Positions 15,058 through 19,334 of a stretch of DNA of 19,334 nt are shown one piece after another (within the stretch, counting starts at the first letter, position 1; each line of letters opens with the position of its first letter). Origin of the DNA: an uncultured Campylobacter sp. (GTDB lineage Bacteria > Campylobacterota > Campylobacteria > Campylobacterales > Campylobacteraceae). The stretch lies in the NCBI RefSeq assembly GCF_937997405.1, contig NZ_CALKTL010000041.1, positions 1 through 19,334 of the forward strand, read 5' to 3'. Made by a program: the position numbers and the translations under genes. The notes under the pieces were generated by a model. It was not told the origin of the DNA and did no database searches. It saw only the letters and a list, made by a program, of their open reading frames with translations.

Positions 15058-16122
15058 CTAGCGCACTAGCTCCATATTCACCTTGACCCTGCTCATCTTA
15101 TCCTGCAGCATATCCATCACTGACTCATTGCGCGATGAAGCGTCATCCGTCGGGGCTTCGTGCTGCTGCCACTTGCTTTTCGGCGCGGCGGGGCCCCACT
15201 GCGACGAAAATATCAGCCCGCGCTTTTTCTCGGTCTCAGGCGCAGGCTCGTAAGGCTGTGGAGCGGGCTTCGCCCAACGCTCATCATAACGCATCGCAGC
15301 ACCTTGCCCTAGTGCATTACCCCGCTTTGGCGACGGTATTTTGCCAAGCGCACTACCGCCAGAGCGCCCTATCGCACGGCTAGAGCGAGTAGATGTGGGA
15401 AGATAGGGCGCGCGGGCATTTTGACGAGCCGTATACTTCGTGGCGCTCGAATGAGATGCAGCTGTATGTCCCATAGTGCCAGAACGAGTTGCACTATAGC
15501 CGTAGCGAGCTTGCGGCTGTGCAATTCGAGTCGTCGTTAATTTGCGAGCTTGTGCATCTACGATTTTGCCAGTCTGCTCATCCGCGCCTCCGTGAGTTTG
15601 CGCGCTTGTATTTCTCCGCATATCTGCGCCTCCGTGAGTTTGCGCAGTATTGCGAGCGCTTGGCGCCTCGTCCTCATAGATACGGGTCTTTGGCAAACGC
15701 ATCAGCGTCGCAACTAGGCTCTTGCTAGCTTCATTCTGGCTGTTTGATTGATTAGCCGGGTGCCTAGATGCTTTATTTTTCGCAGAATGCGATGCGAAAT
15801 TTTGCCCGGGATTTTTAGTAAAATTTTTCGCACTTTTTTGCGTGAAATTTTTAGCGAAATTCCTAGACGCACGCGTATTTTTTGTAAGCTTGGATTTTGA
15901 AAGGCTTTTAGCATTTGCAGATTTTTTAGCATGCGGCTCGGTAGAGGATTTCACCGAAGTATTTTTACTCAGATGATCTTTGGCTCGCAGATTTTGAGAT
16001 GAAATTTTAGATTTATGGTTTTGCAACGCGGCGGGCGATTTATGGTTTTGCTGCGCGGCAAAAACACTAGAGAAGCTCGTCAAAATGAACGCAATTAAAA
16101 AAATACGAGCTAAATTTTTCAT
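15058..16122 (-). CDS. Basic, intrinsically disordered secreted protein
   Basis: The product has 354 residues and I recognise no family. A signal peptide (MKNLARIFLIAFILTSFSSVFA, residues 1-22) starts at 16122, behind AAAGGAAAACG; the five codons before it in the longer frame are this ribosome site. The mature protein is rich in Ser, Ala, Lys, Asn, Thr and Arg and is very basic. It lacks Cys and shows little hydrophobic core, so disorder is likely. Short internal repeats occur: QNHKS at ~25-29 and 34-38, several KNF/NFAKNFT units at ~87-109, and AQTHGGAD at 160-167 and 174-181. The last ~40 residues (VMDMLQDKMSRVKVNMELV) form one probable helix. It could bind a negatively charged surface such as DNA, peptidoglycan or LPS. 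That is inference from charge only. Confidence 0.72.
   Translation of the reverse strand: MKNLARIFLIAFILTSFSSVFAAQQNHKSPAALQNHKSKISSQNLRAKDHLSKNTSVKSSTEPHAKKSANAKSLSKSKLTKNTRASRNFAKNFTQKSAKNFTKNPGQNFASHSAKNKASRHPANQSNSQNEASKSLVATLMRLPKTRIYEDEAPSARNTAQTHGGADMRRNTSAQTHGGADEQTGKIVDAQARKLTTTRIAQPQARYGYSATRSGTMGHTAASHSSATKYTARQNARAPYLPTSTRSSRAIGRSGGSALGKIPSPKRGNALGQGAAMRYDERWAKPAPQPYEPAPETEKKRGLIFSSQWGPAAPKSKWQQHEAPTDDASSRNESVMDMLQDKMSRVKVNMELVR
15584..15645. repeat. Tandem in-frame 42-bp unit
   Basis: Two identical 20-base blocks (15584-15603 and 15626-15645) are spaced 42 bases apart, encoding the repeated AQTHGGAD motif every 14 residues in the basic secreted protein. The spacing is a multiple of three, which preserves the frame. 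Confidence 0.8.
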
Positions 16123-16606
16123 CGTTTTCCTTTCCATGGATTTTAGGCGAAATTTAGCAAAGCTTAGATTAAGCCGCGTTAAATTTAATGAGTGAGGCTA
16201 TGAAATTTCAGCTCTAATTCCAAGCCGTATCGCCAAACAAAAACCTGGATAAAGGCTAAGCTGTAAAAATTCCGCAGCTAGGATTCTATCTGGCAATAAA
16301 ATTTTATCACAACAAAAATATGACGCCACAACAAATTTTTATCTTGTAAGCGTTTAGGCGGGAGGGCTGATAAAATTTTAAAGTTTTAGAATTCTGCGCT
16401 TAGATTTTGGGCAATAGGTCAGAATTTAAGGTAAAAAGCAAGCTCAGATAAAGTTTTTAAATTTAAAGGATAATGCGGCAAAACCGTAAATTTGCGGTAA
16501 GATACGAAATTTATAAGATCATGCAGTGACTAAAAATCACACCGCTTAATCGCTAATTCATAATAAATCGCCGCGCCTTAGACATATCCAAAACGCGGCA
16601 CATCTC

Positions 16607-16664
16607 ATTTTACGGCGCATAGCAAAAGCATCGCCGCAAAGGCATTGCGGGGGCACCGTAAAAT
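16607..16664. repeat. Nested inverted repeat downstream of groEL
   Basis: Twelve bases at 16607-16618 pair with 16653-16664 (one mismatch, a possible G-U pair), and within the loop CCGCA pairs with TGCGG. The ~58-base structure lies just past the groEL terminator-like hairpin. It could form part of a 3' end structure or a small RNA. No promoter was identified. Confidence 0.4.
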
Positions 16665-16685
16665 CTCACCACGCCGTTGCAATGG

Positions 16686-16713
16686 CATAGGAGCGCCGAA
16701 TGACGCTCCTATG
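16686..16713 (-). terminator. Hairpin at the end of groEL
   Basis: A 10-bp perfect stem (CATAGGAGCG at 16686-16695 with its complement at 16704-16713) around an 8-base loop begins 4 bases after the groEL stop. It is GC-rich enough to terminate, but the T tract is poor, so it may act mainly in mRNA stability or with other factors. Confidence 0.65.
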
Positions 16714-16717
16714 AGGG

Positions 16718-18337
16718 CTACATCATTCCGCCCATATCAGGCATTGGAGGCATTGCAGGTTTCTCCTCTTTGATCTCGCTTACGGTCGCTTCGGTCGTTA
16801 GAAGCAGGCTTGCGACGGAGACCGCGTTTTGAAGCGCGATACGCTCGACCTTCACAGGATCGATGATACCTGCCTCAAACATATTGACGTACTCGCCGTT
16901 TGCGGCGTTGAAGCCAAATTTTTTGTCTGAGCCCTGCTCGACCTTATTTGCTACGACACCCGCGTCAAATCCCGCATTCTCTGCGATCTGGCGAAGCGGA
17001 GCGAAAAGCGCGCGCTTAACAATGTCCGCGCCAATAAGCTCGTCGCCGCTTAGAGCTAGTTTTACGCTAAGTCCAGCTCTGATTAGCGCAGCGCCGCCGC
17101 CGATTACGATACCCTCGTCTACGGCTGCTTTGGTTGCGTTTAGAGCATCGTCCACGCGGTCTTTTTTCTCTTTCATCTCGGTTTCGGTCGCAGCGCCCAC
17201 CTTGATAACCGCAACGCCGCCGCTAAGCTTAGCCATACGCTCTTGAAGCTTCTCTTTGTCGTAATCGCTCGTAGTCTCGGCGATCTGAGCCTTGATCTGC
17301 AAAACGCGCGCGTCGATATCTTTTTTCTTGCCCGCGCCGCCTACGATAGTGGTGTTGTCTTTGTCGATCACGATGCGCTCGGCTTGTCCAAGATCGGCCA
17401 TAGAAGCACTTTCTAGCGTTCTGCCAAGCTCCTCGCTGATGACGGTACCGCCCGTTAAAATTGCAATATCTTCAAGCATCGCCTTTCTGCGATCGCCAAA
17501 TCCAGGGGCTTTGACCGCAGAGATGTTTAGCACGCCGCGAAGTTTATTTACGACTAAAGTCGCAAGTGCCTCACCCTCGATATCCTCGGCGATGATTAGA
17601 AGCGGTTTGCCGCTTTTTTGAACCTGCTCCAAAACCGGTAATAGGTCTTTTAAATTTGTAATTTTTTTGTCAAATAGAAGCACTAGTGGCGAGCTTAGCT
17701 CGACTAGCATTTTCTCGGCATTTGTAATGAAATATGGGCTTAGATAGCCGCGGTCAAACTGCATTCCTTCGACTACGTTTAACTCATCGTTGATAGATTT
17801 TGCCTCTTCAACGGTGATGACGCCGTCCTTGCCGACTCTTTCCATAGCATCTGCGATCAGATCGCCCACCGCGCTGTCGTTATTAGCAGAGATCGTAGCA
17901 ACCTGAGCGATCTCTTTTTTGCCACTTACTTTTTTGGATGATTTTTTTAGCTCCTCAATAACCGCAGCGCTAAATTTATCCATACCACGCTTAACTTCGA
18001 TCGGATTTGCGCCCGCAGTTACGTTGCGTAGGCCCTCTTTAAAGATCGCGTGAGCTAGCACGGTCGCTGTAGTAGTGCCGTCGCCCGCTTGATCGTTGGT
18101 TTTACTCGCTACTTCGCGCACCAAAGAAGCGCCCATATTCTCTAGCGTGTCTTTTAGCTCGATCTCTTTAGCTACGGTTACGCCGTCTTTTGTGATCGCC
18201 GGAGCACCGAAGCTCTTTTGGATTAAGACATTGCGACCGCGAGGTCCCATCGTAACTTTTACAGCGTCGTTTAGCTTCCTAACGCCCGCGTAAAGCTTGT
18301 TTCTTGCGTCGTCTGAAAAAATAATCTCTTTTGCCAT
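16718..18337 (-). CDS. groEL: Chaperonin GroEL (60 kDa)
   Basis: GroEL forms the double seven-membered ring that folds proteins in an ATP-driven cycle with GroES. The 539 residues begin MAKEIIFSDDARNKLYAGV, close to Campylobacter GroEL. VTMGPRGRNVLI and the ATP-site DGTTTATVLA are intact, as are IIAEDIEGEALATLVVNKLRG, VKAPGFGDRRKAMLEDIA, and the GGM-type tail (PPMPDMGGMM). The tail is shorter than in many relatives. The start is the ATG at 18337, two codons inside the longest frame, since this gives the family start and AAAGGATT lies 5 bases upstream. It follows groES by 12 bases, in one operon under the CIRCE-controlled promoter at 18675-18703. A hairpin follows its stop. Confidence 0.98.
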   Translation of the reverse strand: MAKEIIFSDDARNKLYAGVRKLNDAVKVTMGPRGRNVLIQKSFGAPAITKDGVTVAKEIELKDTLENMGASLVREVASKTNDQAGDGTTTATVLAHAIFKEGLRNVTAGANPIEVKRGMDKFSAAVIEELKKSSKKVSGKKEIAQVATISANNDSAVGDLIADAMERVGKDGVITVEEAKSINDELNVVEGMQFDRGYLSPYFITNAEKMLVELSSPLVLLFDKKITNLKDLLPVLEQVQKSGKPLLIIAEDIEGEALATLVVNKLRGVLNISAVKAPGFGDRRKAMLEDIAILTGGTVISEELGRTLESASMADLGQAERIVIDKDNTTIVGGAGKKKDIDARVLQIKAQIAETTSDYDKEKLQERMAKLSGGVAVIKVGAATETEMKEKKDRVDDALNATKAAVDEGIVIGGGAALIRAGLSVKLALSGDELIGADIVKRALFAPLRQIAENAGFDAGVVANKVEQGSDKKFGFNAANGEYVNMFEAGIIDPVKVERIALQNAVSVASLLLTTEATVSEIKEEKPAMPPMPDMGGMM

Positions 18338-18349
18338 TTTCAATCCTTT

Positions 18350-18613
18350 TTATTTAATTATGCCTAAAACATCTTCTAAATTTAAGATAAGAAATTTCTT
18401 ATCATCTAAGCTAATCTCGCTACCTGCGTATTTTGCAAACGCTACAGTATCGCCATTTTTGACGCCTTCACATTCGCTGCCGACAGCTACGATTTTGCCG
18501 GTCGAAGGCTTCTCTTTTGAAGCATTGTCTGGGATGATGATGCCAGAAGCGGTCTTTTTAGTTTCCTCCTCGCGCTCGATTAGAACGCGCTTGCCAAGTG
18601 GTTGAAATTTCAT
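18350..18613 (-). CDS. groES: Co-chaperonin GroES (10 kDa)
   Basis: GroES is the seven-membered lid of the GroEL cage. The 87 residues are full length: KFQPLGKRVLIEREEET starts the beta barrel, the mobile loop KKTASGIIIPDNASKEKP contacts GroEL, and GKIVAVGSECEGVKNGD and VAFAKYAGSEI complete the fold. AAAGGA lies ~7 bases before the ATG. It is the first gene of the groESL operon, 12 bases ahead of groEL, and is preceded by a CIRCE operator and a full-consensus promoter, so heat-shock control by HrcA is expected. Confidence 0.97.
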   Translation of the reverse strand: MKFQPLGKRVLIEREEETKKTASGIIIPDNASKEKPSTGKIVAVGSECEGVKNGDTVAFAKYAGSEISLDDKKFLILNLEDVLGIIK

Positions 18614-18646
18614 TTCAGTCCTTTCTTTGATTTGTGATTTCTAAAA

Positions 18647-18673
18647 TTGGCACTCAATGTGTTTGAGTGCTAA
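18647..18673 (-). promoter_or_regulatory. CIRCE operator (HrcA binding site)
   Basis: TTGGCACTC-N9-GAGTGCTAA matches the CIRCE consensus TTAGCACTC-N9-GAGTGCTAA with one base changed in one arm. It begins one base downstream of the -10 box, so HrcA bound here would cover the transcription start and block groESL outside stress. Confidence 0.93.
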
Positions 18674-18674
18674 G

Positions 18675-18703
18675 ATTATATGCAAAATTTAAAATCTTGT
18701 CAA
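18675..18703 (-). promoter_or_regulatory. groESL sigma70 promoter, full consensus
   Basis: On the minus strand TTGACA (18698-18703) and TATAAT (18675-18680) are exact and spaced by 17 bases. Perfect -35 boxes are uncommon in Campylobacter. Strong basal activity held down by the adjacent CIRCE site would explain rapid induction. Confidence 0.9.
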
Positions 18704-18781
18704 TAGTTTATGAAAAATTTTTATAAAACTTTAGTGATTTAAACTCAAGTATTGAGATTTCAAATGTTAAATTTTAAGGGC

Positions 18782-18787
18782 TATAAT
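18782..18787 (+). promoter_or_regulatory. -10 box for the divergent gene at 18820
   Basis: TATAAT within GGGCTATAAT lies 33 bases before the ATG, preceded by a T/A-rich segment and without a recognisable -35 box. The same core precedes ppk1. Confidence 0.55.
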
Positions 18788-18819
18788 ACCCTCAAATTTT
18801 AAATTTTTAAGGGGATGAA

Positions 18820-18918
18820 ATGAAAATTTTCGGCATAATCGCAGGAATTTTAATTCTGCTTATCGTAGGCGCGGGCTGCCTATTTTTCAGCGATTTTGGC
18901 AACAATCTTGCTAAGCCT
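18820..18918 (+). CDS. Start of a membrane-anchored protein, possibly AsmA-like (cut at the joint)
   Basis: Only the first ~33 codons belong here: MKIFGIIAGILILLIVGAG, a single N-terminal membrane anchor, then CLFFSDFGNNLAKP. AAGGGGATGAA provides the ribosome site. This anchor plus a 'FGNN..KP' segment resembles the start of AsmA-like periplasmic proteins encoded divergently from groES in Campylobacter; that family link is from memory and needs a search. The frame continues to 19023 only by chance, through unrelated DNA (CRMATILAKSAVKN..), so the apparent 67-residue product is an artefact of the joint near 18918. Confidence 0.55.
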
Positions 18919-18925
18919 TGTAGAA
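18910..18925. other. Probable chimeric joint, Campylobacter DNA to Pasteurellaceae DNA
   Basis: A Campylobacter-type gene loses its expected sequence here. Within 30 bases a Haemophilus-type uptake signal appears, followed by a gammaproteobacterial menA. RAATTY density drops and codon use changes. No mobile-element boundary is visible. Confidence 0.75.
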
Positions 18926-18943
18926 TGGCGACTATTTTAGCTA

Positions 18944-18953
18944 AAAGTGCGGT
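18944..18953 (+). promoter_or_regulatory. Pasteurellaceae DNA uptake signal sequence (USS)
   Basis: AAAGTGCGGT contains the exact AAGTGCGGT core of the Haemophilus/Aggregatibacter uptake signal, followed by an A-rich stretch as in extended signals. It lies 38 bases before the menA ATG. Such 9-mers are common in Pasteurellaceae genomes and otherwise rare, so it supports the origin of this end. Confidence 0.85.
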
Positions 18954-18991
18954 AAAAAATCGCCTTATTTTTCGTTATTCGAGTAGCCATT

Positions 18992-19334
18992 ATGACAAAA
19001 AATACAATAAAAATGTGGATTGAAACAGCGCGTCCGAAAACCCTACCGTTAGCCTTGGCAACCATTTTAACCGGTTCAGCGCTTGCCTATTGGGCGGGCA
19101 GTTTCCATTGGGGAATCACGGTGTTATGTTTACTCACCACCTTATTTCTGCAAATTCTTTCCAACTTCGCCAATGATTACGGTGATCATCAAAAAGGCTC
19201 CGACACGGCAGAACGTATCGGGCCATTACGCGGCATTCAACAAGGCGCGATTTCTGCAACACAACTGAAAAAGGGCTTTATGTGATGATCGCCTTGAGTT
19301 TCCTTTGCGGCGCATTATTGATTGGCATTGCCTA
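18992..19334 (+). CDS. menA: 1,4-dihydroxy-2-naphthoate polyprenyltransferase, partial, with a frameshift
   Basis: MenA attaches the isoprenoid chain to 1,4-dihydroxy-2-naphthoate in the inner membrane, giving demethylmenaquinone. The N-terminus (IKMWIETARPKTLPLALATI) and the UbiA-family Asp motif (NFANDYGDHQKGSDTAERIGP, residues ~58-78: Asp62, Asp65, Asp71) are clear, with membrane helices around ~16-34 and ~40-57. The closest look is Haemophilus/Aggregatibacter. The frame hits TGA at 19283-19285, but VMIALSFLCGALLIGIA continues in another frame from 19282 to the end of the window. One base appears to be missing near 19280. This is more likely an error at a thinly covered contig end than a real mutation. 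The gene runs off the window. Confidence 0.9.

Larger units (their letters stand above)
16138..16717. other. Gene-free gap with RAATTY sites and hairpins
   Basis: The ~580 bases between groEL and the basic secreted protein hold no supported gene. Twelve RAATTY hexamers lie in 16138-16510 and none beyond ~16560. The groEL-proximal part instead carries GC-rich inverted repeats at 16607-16664 and 16686-16713. Confidence 0.6.

Noticed and set aside
18820..19023. 67-residue protein spanning the 3' joint
   Set aside because: It is half Campylobacter gene start and half Pasteurellaceae intergenic DNA, open only by chance.

Overview
The window looks like a short metagenomic or single-cell contig whose backbone, roughly 1345-18918, comes from a moderately GC-rich Campylobacter of the oral group (C. 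gracilis / C. showae / C. rectus type). The evidence is GroEL, GroES, IspG, PPK1 and DnaB of epsilonproteobacterial character, families of Cys-paired Sel1 (Hcp-like) periplasmic proteins, and 'GGGCTATAAT'-type promoters. Both ends carry DNA that does not fit. Positions 1-1340 are very AT-rich and Fusobacteriota/Firmicutes-like, with small HEAT, coiled-coil and MORN proteins. Positions ~18919-19334 carry a Pasteurellaceae menA with a Haemophilus-type DNA uptake signal upstream. Each foreign segment cuts a gene at its joint. Two unrelated donors at the two tips suggest an assembly or amplification chimera rather than two natural transfers, but this cannot be proven from the sequence alone.

Layout. 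(1) 1-1340: three minus-strand small genes, the last a truncated MORN/YwqK-type gene. (2) 1345-1967: Campylobacter DNA with no convincing gene. (3) 1968-2993: a secreted Hcp-like protein with eight Cys pairs. (4) 3127-5208: ppk1. (5) 5322-7817: a minus-strand, tightly coupled tandem array of five related small Cys-rich secreted genes; one has an amber stop in its signal peptide and the last is a remnant with two stops. (6) 8321-12542: dnaB with an unusual ~233-residue disordered tail, overlapping a 730-residue membrane protein of unknown function. (7) 13359-14426: ispG, with a TTG start. (8) 15058-16122: a very basic, disordered secreted protein. (9) 16718-18613: groES-groEL with a full-consensus sigma70 promoter and a CIRCE operator. 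(10) 18820-18918: start of a divergent membrane-anchored (possibly AsmA-like) gene, cut at the joint. (11) 18992-19334: partial menA.

The strongest non-gene pattern is the hexamer RAATTY (AAATTT, AAATTC, GAATTT, GAATTC). By hand count it occurs 30 times in 12543-13320, 18 times in 14427-15057 and 12 times in 16138-16717, against about two or fewer expected in each. It is near chance in groEL, ispG and the AT-rich 5' segment. It has also entered in frame the low-complexity parts of the 730-residue protein, the basic secreted protein and the DnaB tail, where it creates Asn-Ser, Asn-Phe and Asn-Leu dipeptides. RAATTY is the methylated motif that marks DNA for uptake in C. jejuni, so these tracts may be the genomic trace of a methylation-dependent uptake bias.

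No tRNA, rRNA, CRISPR array or transposase was seen.
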